DNA of 64,000 nt from NCBI RefSeq assembly GCF_008831285.2, contig NC_045145.1, forward strand, positions 12,338,802 to 12,402,801. The letters are read 5' to 3'. The translations under genes were made by a program, and so were the position numbers. The DNA comes from Nymphaea colorata (Eukaryota > Streptophyta > Magnoliopsida > Nymphaeales > Nymphaeaceae). Below, piece after piece: positions 11,171 through 21,656 of this stretch; positions within the stretch are counted from its first letter, which is position 1; each line of letters starts with the position of its first letter. The notes beneath the pieces were generated by a model. It was not told the origin of the DNA, did not search any database, and saw only the letters and a program-made list of their open reading frames with translations.

Positions 11171-11385
11171 TTAGTCACTCAAATGCCTTAGGAATGGAAA
11201 ACACAAGCATATTAAGCATATCTTGTCGATGACATTTGAAATTGCAACAGGAAATGCTTCAGCCACCCACTGCCTCAAACGAAAATGCCCTTCAAATTGT
11301 TCATTAGTAGGCTTTCTTCCTATAAACACATCAAGGAGGAGAATTCCATAACTGTAGACATCGGCTTTAGTTGACACCTTCCTAG
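11171..11385 (-). pseudogene. Receptor-kinase 3'-exon scrap
   Basis: The minus strand encodes [29 protein letters not shown] and [19 protein letters not shown], which is the second exon of an XA21/EFR-type receptor kinase (kinase subdomains IX-X). After VIDK it joins straight to 3'-flanking sequence: compared with 46390-47054 about 340 bases, including the last ~40 codons, are deleted. The flanking 11060-11215 and 46390-46545 match, which shows that both scraps descend from one locus. No upstream exon is present. Confidence 0.85.
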
Positions 11386-11398
11386 CAATCCCCTGTGC

Positions 11399-14300
11399 TT
11401 AACTTGTTGTTACATCCATATTGATTGATTTAGTGAATCGAAATTACAAGTTCGCAAGAAAATGAATGAGATTCAAGTAATTCATCTGATCCCTTATCGT
11501 CAATCTAATGCGTTCCACTTGTTATTACATCTATGATTAATGATTTAAATGATTGAAACTCACAAGTTTATATGGATATAAATGAGATCTATGCATTAGT
11601 TTTATCCCTTGTAGTTACTTTAATAAATTGAACTTGTTGTTATATCTATAGTGAACGATCTAATGAATTGAAATCACAAGTTCGTATCAATACGAGTGGG
11701 ATTTAAGTGATTTATTTGATCAAGCATACTTAATTGAATGTGCTTAACTTGTTGTTACGTCTATATTAAATAATTTAGTAGATTGAAATCATAAGTTTGT
11801 TTGAAAATGAAAGAGATTTGAGTGATTCATTTGGTGTCTTATAGGTAACCTAATGTGTTTCACTTGTTATTACATATATTTGATCACTTATATTTAATTG
11901 AGAGATTAAGTGATTCATTTGATCACTTATATTTAATTGAATGTGCTTAACTTGTTGTTACATACGCATGGAATGATTTAGTGGTTTGAAATAAGAAGTT
12001 CGTTTGAAAATGAAAGAGAGTCAAGTCATTCAATTGATCCCTTATAGTCAATCTAATGTATTTCACTTGTTATTACATCTATAATGAATGATTTAAATGA
12101 TTGAAATCACAAGTTCATATGAGTACAAATGGGATATATGCATTACTTTGAACCTGTGTAGTTAGTCCGATGAGTTGAATTTGTTGTTATCTACAGTGAA
12201 TGATCTAAAGGATTGAAATCACATGTTCGTATCAATACAAGTGTGATTTAAGTGGTTCATATGATAACACATACTTAATTGAATGTGCTTAACTTGTTGT
12301 TACATCCATATTGATCGATTTGGTGAACTGAAATAACAAGTTTGTATGAAAATGAATGAGATTCAAGTAATTCATTTGATCCCTTATAGTCAATCTAATG
12401 TGTTTCACTTGTTATTACATCTATGATGAATGATTTAAATGATTGACACTCACAAGTTTATATGGATATAAATGAGATCTATTCATTAGTTTGATCCCTT
12501 GAAGTTAGTTCAACAAGTTGAACTTGTTGTTACATCTATAGTGAACGATCTAATGAATTGAAATAACAAGTTCGTATCAATACGAGTGGGATTTAAGTGA
12601 TTCATTTGATCAAGCATACTTAATTGAATGTGCTTAACTTGTTGTTACATTTATATTAAATGATTTAGTAGATTGAAATCACAAGTTTGTATGAAAATGA
12701 AAGAGATTTGAGTGATTCATTTGGTGCCTTAAAGGTAACCTATTGTGTTTCACTTGTTATTACATATATTTGATCACTTATATTTAATTGAGAGATTAAG
12801 TGATTCATTTTCACTTGTTATTACATATATTTGATCACTTATATTTAATTGAATGTGCTTAGCTTTTTGTTACATACGTATAGAATGACTTAGTGGTTTG
12901 AAATAAGAAGTTCGTTTGGAAATGAATGAGACTCAGGTCATTAAATTGGTCCCTTATACTTAATATAGTGTACTTCACTTGTTATTACATATATAATGAA
13001 TGATTTAAATAATTGAAATCACAAGTTCATATGGATACAAATGTAATCTATGCATTACTTTGAACGCATGTAGTTAGTCCAATGAGTTGAATTTTTTGTT
13101 ATATTTATAGTGAACGATCTAAAGGATTGAAATGATTTAGTGTAATGAAATCATAAGTTTGTATGAAAATAAATTAGATTCAAGTAATTCAGTAAATATG
13201 TTATAGTTTATCTAATGTATTTCACTTGTTATTACATCTATAATTAATGATTTAAATTATTGAAATCATAAGTTTATATGGATATAAATGGTATCTATGG
13301 ATTACTTTGATCCTTTGTAGGTAGTCCAATGAGTTGAACTAGTTGTTACATTTATAGTCTATAGTGAACGATCTAAGAGATTGAAATCACAAGCTCGTAT
13401 CAATATGAGTGTGATTTATGTGATTCATTTGATCACTTTTATGTAACTGAATGTGCTTAACTTGTTGTTACATACATATTCATTGATTTAGTAGTTTGGA
13501 ATCACAAGTTCATATGGAAATGAATGAGATTCAGGTCATTTAATTGGTTCCCTATAGCTAATCTAATGTGTTTTTCTTGTTATTACATCTATAATGAATG
13601 ATTTAAATGATTCAGATCACAAGTTCATATGGATACAAATGGGATCTATGCATCACTTAGATCCCTTGAAGTTAATCCAAAGAGTTAAACTTGTTGTTAC
13701 TTCTAAAGTGAATGATCTAAAGGATTGGAATCACAAGTTCGTACCAATACAAGTGAGATTTAAGTGATTCATATGATCACACATACTTAATTGAATGTGT
13801 TTTACTTGTTGTTATGTCTATATTAAATAATTTAGTAGATTCAAATCGCAAGTTTGTATGAAAATGAATAAGATTCGAGTGATTCATTTGGTGTCTTATA
13901 GTTAACCTAATGTGTTTCACTTGTTATTACATTTATAATGAACGATTTAAATGATTGAAATCACAAGTTCATATGGATATAAATGGGATTACATTACTTT
14001 GATCCCTTGCAGTTAGTCTAATAAGTTGAACTTAATGTTACATTTATAGTGAACGATCTAAATAATTGAAATCACAAGTTCGTATCAATATTAATGATTT
14101 AAGTGATGCATTTGATCAAGCATTTATAATTAAATGTGCTTAACTTGTTGTTACTTTTGTATTGAATGATTTAGTAGATTGAAATCGTAAGTTTGTATAA
14201 AAATAAACTAGATTCAAGTAATTCATTTAATATGTTATAGTTTATCTAATGTGTTTCACTTGTTGTTAGATCTTTAATGAATGATTTAAATGATTAAAAT

Positions 14301-14950
14301 CAGAAGTTTATATGGATATAAATGAGATCTATACATTAGCTTATAGTTACATCTATAGTGAATGATCTAAGGGATTGAAATGACAAGTTTGTAACAATAC
14401 GAGTGGTGTTTAAGTTATTCATTTGATTACGCATACTTAATTGAATGTGCTTAACTTGTTATTACATCCATATTGAATGAATTGGTGTATTGAAATCACA
14501 ACTTTGTAAGAAAATGAATGACATTCGAGTGATTCATCTTTTGCCTTATAGTTAACCTAATGTGTTTCGCTTGTTATTATATCTATAATGAAAGATTTCA
14601 ATGATCATAATCATAAGTTCATATGAAGACAAATCAGATCAATGCATTACTTTTATCCCTTGTAGTTAGTCCAATGAGTTGAACTTGTCACATTTATACT
14701 GAACGATTTAAAGGATTGAAATCACAAGTTCGCATCAATGCGAGTAAGATTTAAGTAATTCATTTGGTCATCCATAATTAATTATATGTGCTTAACTTGT
14801 TGTCACATCCATATTGATTGATTTAGTGAATTGAAATCACAAGTATGTATGAATCACTTAATGAATTACTTGAATCTCATTCATTTTCATACAAACTTGT
14901 GATTTAAATTCATTAAATCAATCAATAGTGAATGCAAGCATATAGATTAA
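11399..14950 (+). repeat. 115-bp satellite array with 890-bp higher-order period
   Basis: Starting points of the word ACTTGTTRTTA fall at 11402, 11517, 11632, 11747, 11862, 11950, 12065, about 12179 and 12292: a 115-base monomer with one 88-base member, giving eight monomers in 890 bases. The next higher-order unit starts at 12292 with monomers at 12407, 12522, 12637 and 12752 in step. Later units are more diverged and rearranged. Each monomer contains AACTTGT and, about 45 bases on, ACAAGTT, an internal inverted pair. The last monomer (from about 14857) is in the opposite orientation. No coding potential. Confidence 0.95.
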
Positions 14951-14956
14951 TCAATA

Positions 14957-16646
14957 GGATCTATTTTTTATCTAAAGTTGGGATTTCTCAGGTCATTAGC
15001 AATGCAAGCATATACATTGCTCTTCTTCTGTAAGTCTCCAATAAAACAGCCAATCATTGTCCAACGAAAGGGTTGCTTCGTCTTTTCCGAAACCCTTGAA
15101 GAGATCTTGATTATTGGTGTTCCATTCATCATCTGAATTGAGAGTTCCTTAACATCCACTTCTGAATCTTGATGATGAGAACCACAGATTTCCACCCACA
15201 ATCTTGTCGTCAAGGATTTACCAGGGAGAGATCGATTATCAGAAACCCGAGAAGGTCTGCCCTTTTTGAAACCCTTCCTCCCTCCATTCCACTTTCAAAA
15301 TTCTTGTATATGGATTACCAAATACCATAACTTGTCAAAGTTTGGACCTTCTCTAAGTTAGATGAACTTTTCTGCATTTATTATAGTTTATTCACTCAAC
15401 TATTAGGTGTCTAAAGCTCGCAAGCTACCTACATTCCGTCTTTTTTCTTGTTCTATCAATGCGTATAAATGTCCATCTATATGCTCATTTTCATATGTGC
15501 AACCCACTGAATGAGGCTTTTGGTTGTACAAATTGTATCTTTTATTTTTGGTGGATTTGTGCTGCTTTTTTTAACACTTAAATGGAAAAAGTGGTTGTCT
15601 TAAGCACTATGATGTTCGAATAATTATTTTAACTTTGCTATTGTTTTTTATATATGCACGATGACAATGTCAGCTATGTTTATTTGGAGTGTTAGGTTGT
15701 CAAATTGAAGCAGGGGTGATAGTACTGTTCAGGCTCGAGGGAGACAATAGATTGGCTAGGAAATTCGGCACTCTTATGGATCATAAGTCCACTACACTGT
15801 CTCAAATGGTCGACGAAACTTTTGATGAGCTTTTTATTTGGTAAAGACATTTGGCAATGAATTGGCCAACAAAATGAATGAGAATGCTGTTATCGCTTTC
15901 TACTAGCAATATCAATGACATGACCATATCTACATGACCTCTAAAGTCTAAACTCACAAATTCAGGTCTCCCTGTCAGCCCAGTACTGGCTTTGTCGTGC
16001 ACTCCCAATGACGGCTTTTGCTTTTGTGTATTTGAGGGCTTGATCACTAAATTCCTACCAAGTGAAGGGTAACTTTTTTTTCTATTAATTTTCAAGGGCA
16101 TTTTTGTCTTCCAATTTACATCAGATATCCACCCAAACCGTTCCTTAAAAAAAAAACATATGAGGAAATAATAATAATTTAATTAGGAAATTGGACTACT
16201 TTCATATTTAAAAAATGTCATTCAATTGGATTCAGATTTAGATATACATAAATATCTAATCAGATTCAAATTCAGATTTAGGTCAAATTTAGTTTTAAAT
16301 AACAGTCTTACATTCAGTGCTTTTACATTTTGAAAGTCATTTGGATTGGGTTCAAAATTCTGTTTTAGATACAGACTTATATAAAAATCAGATTCGGACT
16401 GGATTTAGACTTTGAAATCTGATTTGGGATGAAAATTTTGGGTATGAATTTTTCTCGTTCGTATCCGAATCAGAATTCAAATCCAAGTACATGCCCGGTT
16501 CAATTTCATAACCTTTAGCCGATTCCACTGTAATAAGCTAAATTTATCCATGCAAGAGAGAATGAAGCAAACCTTTTCACGTTTTTAGTTGTATTTAATT
16601 TTTTAAAATGCAAAAAATTGTCGGGCTGCCAGGATGCTGATGGCTA
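14957..16646 (-). repeat. Right arm of 1.7-kb inverted repeat
   Basis: Reverse complement of 6949-8644, with the inner border GGATCTATTTTTTATCTAAA and the outer border TTGTCGGGCTGCCAGGATGC. It contains the mirrored GAATC-type block at 16200-16480. The 6.3 kb between the arms holds the LTR-like repeat, the kinase scrap and the satellite. Confidence 0.9.
14968..15213 (-). pseudogene. DUF4283-like fragment in right arm
   Basis: Mirror copy of the fragment at 8395-8634, reading LWVEICGSHHQDSEV and KISSRVSEKTKQPFRWTMIG, and ending at the same NPNFR stop. Differences from the left copy are mostly amino-acid changes that keep the frame open. Same uncertain LINE-ORF1/gag-like assignment. Confidence 0.45.
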
Positions 16647-17269
16647 GGTCTGACGACATCGTCCCCGCTCTTTTCTTTTCTTCTTCCTTATTCCATCTTT
16701 TCCCTTTCTCTCTCTTGCTGGTTCTTTGAACCCTAGTTTCTACCATTACTGATCTCACCATTCATCGGAAACGGAACTTGGCAGGGCTTGGGATCCATTC
16801 TCGAAACCCTAGATTTCTCAAGAACTCTCTCTCTCTCTCTCATAGTTGGGTAGGGTTTTCGATTATCGTTTTCCGTAGGACTTTTCTTGTAGGTTTCTTA
16901 CAGCCTGTTTGGTTGGACGGAAATGGAAGGAAAGGGAGGGATTGAGCAATCCCTCCTCTGTTTGATTGGCTAATTAGAAAGGAGGGAAAGGGAGGGAAAG
17001 GGGCAAAGTGTGTTTGGTTGGGAGGGGAGGGAAAGGAAAGGGAGGGATTGTGTAGTGTAAATGCAATCCCTCTCAATTCGGATGGATTGGGAAGGAAAGG
17101 AAAGGGAGAAGGTAGCAATAGTGTTGACTGCCCACAATACCCCTTCAATGTTTTTTTTTCAACAAAAAAAAGGAGGAGGAAGAGCCGAGGCCTCCTCCCC
17201 TGCTGTGCAAGAAACAGGCCGCTCATCCCCATGGGACCTCCTCCTCCTTTCTAAACACCCATTTTCTGA

Positions 17270-17372
17270 AGGTACGTTCTTTTCTTCTTCTTCTTCTTCT
17301 TTGAGGCCTCCTCCCCATCTTCTTTTCTTCTTCTTCTTCTTTGTTTTCGCTTTTTCTTTTTTTTTTTTTGTG
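17270..17372. repeat. (TTC)n and T-rich low-complexity tract
   Basis: TTCTTCTTC runs and a stretch of T's within the Harbinger-type element create long but meaningless frames of S/F on one strand and E/K on the other. Confidence 0.9.
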
Positions 17373-17542
17373 GCGACGGAGACCGGACCTCCTCCCCGTC
17401 CTGTCTTTCTTCTTCATGGCGATGGAGGCAGGTGGTGCCCCTATTACAGCAGCAGGGAGGGGCCGACGGCCCTTTTTCTTCTCTGTCACCTGATTTTCAT
17501 GAGCAGCAGCAGGTGGGGGAAGGAAGAAAAAATGGCGTGAAG

Positions 17543-17700
17543 ATGATGGTGAAGCTGGAGATGGCGATCATCCTCCACCACATGGTGCTCAACTTCCAAT
17601 GGGAGCCCTTCGAACAGGATCACCCCATCGCCTTCCCCTTCGTCAAATTCCCAAAGGCCTCCCCAATAGAGTTCACAAGCTTCCTGCCACCACAGTCGAT
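17543..17700 (+). pseudogene. Captured cytochrome P450 C-terminal segment
   Basis: Inside the Harbinger-type element the plus strand reads KLEMAIILHHMVLNFQWEP, then DHPIAFPFVKFPKASPIEF. This fits the end of a plant P450 of the CYP85 clan (CYP724/CYP90-like): helix L after the heme cysteine ('xLEMAxFLHHLVLxFxWE'), followed by the DH..AFPF..FPKG.PI strand. The heme-binding FxxGxRxCxG motif is not present upstream, so only the last exon or part of it was taken. A short open frame of unknown origin on the minus strand (17735-17923) may be a second captured piece. The subfamily assignment rests on recall. Confidence 0.6.
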
Positions 17701-19099
17701 TGGAATCCATGAGTGGGAATGGATTCATAAACAGCTACATCATCTCTATCAATCTCTCCATCTCACAGCGATGATTTGCTGTTCTTGAGGAAGCTGCACG
17801 GTTTTCTTCTTCACCCACACATACCTTGATTTTATCATGCTTGGAAAAGGATCGGTTGCCTCCAACAGTCTCTTGTTTGAGTACCAATTGAGCGAGTTTG
17901 GGAGGTATTCTTGGTTTCATCATGCCTAATGCCTACTTGAGAAATGCTCATCGCGTTCTTAATTTTTTAAACATCTTGATTGGGGTATTATTGTAAAGTA
18001 TTATAAATTATATCATTTCCTTTCCTTTATGTAGTCTAAACAAACGTTTAACCTTTCCTTTCATTCATATCCAAACAAGCTTTTTAATCACCTCTTTCTT
18101 TTCATTTCCATTCCATTCCTTTCTCTTCCCTTCCCTACCCCTCCCTTCCTTTCCCTCCCTTTCCTTCCAACCAAACAGAGCGTTAGGGAAGTGTAGTTCA
18201 AAGAAGAGGGTTTTGATAGATTCCACTTTCAGCGAAGCATGTCGTTTCTTTTTGAGATTGGGGATCGTACATTGAGGGATTCAGGTAACGGATTCGGTTG
18301 GTTTTTGTTGGGGAGGAGTTCGGCGACGGGGAATTCTGTTTTGCTGTGTTCGCTTTGGCTCTTGAAGCTGAAGGATGAACGATAAGGGCCAGATGATGAA
18401 TCGAACCTATGGAGGGTGGCACTGCAGAGGTAGCAGTGGGACGAGCATGGCTAGTGGTTATCCACAGTCTGGCCGTGCAGGCTGGAAGTCGAAGAAGATG
18501 GATATGCGGTGGAAGGGGAGCGAGGGTGTTCCATCAGCACAACAACAGGGTGTTGTCGGTTACAACCCGCCGAGGCTTCAGTAATTGCAGACTCAGAACA
18601 GGCTGAAAGCACAGGGATTCTACCCGAAGGGGAAGTTCCCTAGGTTTGCACCCTATGCACCACGGAATATGATGTCTTTTATCATCCATGCGAAGAAGTC
18701 TGGGGGAATTGCCTCTCTGGTCTCTCCCTGCCCAGTGACTCCCGCTATCTTGACAACCACAGGTTTCGCTGAACCCCTCACTCAACTGAAACCCTTGCTC
18801 GAGCAGAGATCATTGAGTTTTTGGTACCCTCCCTCATTTGAAGGAGAGAGGGTTTCAGAAACCTTGTTTTCTCTGATTTAGTGGGAGAGAGAGAGAGTGA
18901 GAGGGTTTTGCTTGAGGCAAAGGACTCCATCATTCAGACAATGCAGAAAAAACTGATGAAAGGAATGAGCTGCAGTAGTGAAGGGCTTGATTTTCCTCCT
19001 TTGAAGGCAATGGCATTCCCTACTTTTGGGGCAGGCACCTCGCCCACCTGCTATTGCAGAGATGATGAGATGAACAGGTCCCCACTATTCTAGGGAACA

Positions 19100-19548
19100 T
19101 GGCGAACGGCAACCAGACGACCTCGATGGTGACTGGGAGCAATGAAGAGCAAGCAGTCCATGGCGATGGTGAGCAGGGGCGATCGTTGCTAATAAAACAC
19201 GTCAACAGAAAGTGAAGAACCCTAACTGAGCGGAGGCCTTAGCTGCAGCGAACTGAGTGAATGATGATGGCAATATGGCATCGGAGGATGGAAGAGGAAG
19301 AGAGTGAACAGAGAGAAAAAAATGAAAAATGACAAATCAATGAGGAAAAGTAAAACAATAAATATCGGTTTCTCGTTCTAACGAGCCTAGTTGGATAAGC
19401 GAGCTTAAACAAACTCGAACTTGGCTCGATAACATAAGCTGAACGATCAACTAAAGCCCAGCTTGTTGAGTAGAAAAGCTAGCTCGAACTCGAGTTTGAG
19501 CCGAACTTTAACGAGCCGAGTTCAAGTTGCTTGGCTCATTGTTCACCC
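19100..19548. other. Possible pseudogene 3' flank plus GCTCGA-type repeat
   Basis: The first 250 bases may be the 3' flank of the broken gene. From about 19380 the degenerate ACTCGAACTTGGCTCGA vocabulary seen at 650-1300 returns. No gene. Confidence 0.45.
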
Positions 19549-19660
19549 TTATTTGGAAGGATATAGGACCTTGAATTATTGTTACATGAATCTGCCTCAA
19601 TTTTTGGGTAGATTCATGGGATGCTTATAAAGCGTCCCTACTGCCAAATAACCCCTAAAA
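19549..19660. mobile_element. Small MITE with GGGTTATTTGG-type ends
   Basis: The sequence begins TATTTGGAAGGATAT and ends CTGCCAAATAACCCCTAA, so the ends are inverted versions of RGGGGTTATTTGG. The inner words GAATCTGCCTC and GGGTAGATTCATGGGA are shared with 58845-58963. Target duplications are not clear. Confidence 0.5.
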
Positions 19661-20773
19661 GTTCCTTTAATTCATGTATCTCAACTTTTAACTCAATCAT
19701 GTAAATGACTAATTTCTCTATGACTTCACATTTTCTTGAGTTTTTTTTTGTAGTTTAGTTTGACCAACATATGCATGTTGATACATCCCCCTTTCTAGAA
19801 GCAACTGATCATGTATCAAAATCATTCCAAGAGACGTGCTTAAGTAAGAAAACACAACTAGAAAATTCTACCAGGCATAAATCCCTGCTTAATTCCCCAT
19901 TTAATTATTTTCAAGAAATTGTAGCTTCCTTTAGGTCAACAAGATGTATAATCTTGAATTAATACAAAACAAAGTGATGCATAGACTCGAAGAAATTAGA
20001 TGCACCACAAATGATAAATATCAAACATTTGAGCGCGATTAGAAAGTGGAAGTATCAAGATGAATCTTGCTTGCCTTTTGCAATTGTATATAGGCAAGGG
20101 TCGAACCGTTGTTGAAATACAATTTTACATATTTTTTATATTGGTTATTTTAAAATTTTTAAAATTTACATATAAAATTTTGATTCTTTTATATTTTCTA
20201 AACAAGAACACGTAATAAAGAGTATTTTGATCTACACGTTAGATGGCCATTGCATGCATTGTTGTAGGGCTGATCATTCGTATCGAAGTAAAACAGTCCG
20301 AGATCCAAGATCCACAATAAGCAAAACAAAGGGGACGAAGGGGATTAGTTCGGTGGTCCCTCTGTACCCACTCTTTGCAGAGAGCGGGTTCCAACTCCAC
20401 ATATGGTTCCACAGGCCCAGATGTGCCGTATTTGACTACAATTCCCTTTTTCTTTGTTTGTTCGTACCGACAAAACCTTTCACGGAACTCGGAGAGTTTC
20501 CCGTGAGCAACAAAAAAAACAGTGGTGGAGCGCCCTTCCCAATTCAAACAACCCTCTTTCGGTATTCAACACGGATCGGTGTACCGAATCGGTCACAAAC
20601 AGTATAAAACAGAGTCTATGAAGTACAGAACTCCTTCGTCGGACGGTACTGATTCCACGTAGCTCAGAACGTCCTTTTATTATCAAGACAAGTTCACGAA
20701 ACCATCCCCTGCTCTAAATTGAACAGACCCATTGAGCGAGGTAGATCTCTCTATTGGCCTCTATAATATGCAA

Positions 20774-20774
<1 letters not shown>
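19661..20774. other. Spacer with unassigned open frames
   Basis: 20227-20700 has somewhat higher GC and overlapping open frames on both strands (for example 20239-20547, minus), but no domain can be recognised and neither frame is clearly coding. The rest is AT-rich spacer. Confidence 0.35.

Positions 20775-20824
<50 letters not shown>
20775..20824. repeat. (CT)n(AT)n microsatellite
   Basis: CT dinucleotides run into AT dinucleotides, the same architecture as at 4961-5016. Confidence 0.95.
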
Positions 20825-20826
<2 letters not shown>

Positions 20827-21132
20827 AAACATATAACCAAAAGAAGCGAACACAAAATCTCAAATTGTGTCTAATTACTCAACTGAAGATGAAAAGTGAA
20901 AACAGACTCCTCTTGTATACTCAAAACGTGAAAAATGTACACTTTGTTCATGTTCTTTACACAAGACAAAAAGATAATAAGAAAAAGCAGTGGAAAAGGA
21001 CACTAGTGTAATAACGTGAGGAGGTTTGCAGGCAGCAGGGCTATGCTACTGGTTCTGGCTGAGGTCAAGGACGATGAGCTAGGTGTTCTTTTGAAATTTT
21101 CAAACATAAAACCTAGGACTCTTCTATTTTAT

Positions 21133-21475
21133 TGCCGCACCCGAGTCACATCGAGTCGGGTGCGCACCGGGCATGGGCGCAGATCCAACTCATACCCGAG
21201 CCCAATTAGAATGCCATATTACTAAATGACTTATCTAATATATGTTGTTGTGATCTTTTAGTATGCAATACAATTATTCAAGTATGTTATATACATTGAT
21301 AACTTAATTATAATAATAATACATGCATGCTTATTCTGTTATATATATAATAAATTAATAAAAATAATAATAATAAAATACCCTTACCGCACCGCGGCAC
21401 TTAAATTTTTTATAAAGTGCCGCTCCGGCACCCACACCCGCATCGGCAACCGCACCTGCACCCCGCGCTCAGGTG
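21133..21475. repeat. GC-ended, AT-cored element
   Basis: GC-rich outer segments built from CACCCGAGTC, CGGGTGCGC and CCGCACCGCGGCAC flank about 160 bases of nearly pure A/T. The overall plan matches elements at 47275-47570, 51135-51482 and 56548-56815, although the GC words belong to a different subtype. Confidence 0.5.
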
Positions 21476-21656
21476 ATAGAGCTTAAAACCAAAGAAAGAA
21501 ATTAGGTCAAATGGGGAGTTGGTAAGCGACCTTAAAAGAGTCATGCTCGAGGTGTGGCTTGGTCTATCGAATTGAGTTCAAGCTGACCTTGTATTGCTAA
21601 ACACGAGCTCGAGACAAGCTGAACGAGCTTAATTTTGACTTGGCTCCTATGTAGCC

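Larger units (their letters stand above)
16901..18182. mobile_element. PIF/Harbinger-type element (1282 bp, TTA duplication)
   Basis: The terminal inverted repeats are CAGCCTGTTTGGTTGG on the left and its near complement CCAACCAAACAGAGCG on the right, followed inwards by mirrored GGAAGGAAAGGGAGGGA runs. TTA flanks both sides (16898-16900 and 18183-18185), the 3-bp duplication typical of PIF/Harbinger/Tourist. Subterminal copies of GTTTGGTTGG..GGGAGG occur at about 16960-17050. No transposase is present, so it is non-autonomous. At 1.28 kb it is long for a MITE, which is explained by captured sequence in the middle, including a cytochrome P450-like segment. The element interrupts the leader of the broken gene around it. 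Confidence 0.85.
16650..19093 (+). pseudogene. Broken copy of a conserved plant gene, split by a MITE
   Basis: A plant-like leader (two AACCCTAG-type words, CT runs) at 16650-16900 continues after the inserted element at 18186. The reading frame from ATG 18375 gives MNDKGQMMNRTYGG and ends at a TAA at 18582-18584. The same frame continues as KGKFPRFAPYAPRN and AKKSGGIASLVSPCPVTPA up to about 18880. That second part resembles a conserved, uncharacterised plant protein family with a FAPYAPRNTNSF..AKKSGGI core; this is from memory and not checked. A further frame (18881-19093) has a charged stretch LLEAKDSIIQTMQKKL. The single in-frame stop and later frame loss indicate a pseudogene. Whether it is an intronless retrocopy cannot be told without the parent gene. 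Confidence 0.55.

Noticed and set aside
11399-14950. CRISPR-like regular spacing
   Set aside because: Units are whole tandem monomers that diverge along their full length, with no constant repeat/variable spacer pattern, in plant nuclear DNA.
17223-17489. Lysine/arginine/glutamate-rich minus-strand frame
   Set aside because: Complement of TTC/T-rich low-complexity DNA.
17061-17540. Long open frame with S/F-rich and P-rich stretches
   Set aside because: It runs through TTC and T low-complexity sequence in the Harbinger-type element; only the later P450-like part has coding character.
20239-20547. Minus-strand open frame of about 100 codons
   Set aside because: No recognisable domain, an overlapping frame of similar length on the other strand, and no second copy; not enough to call a gene.
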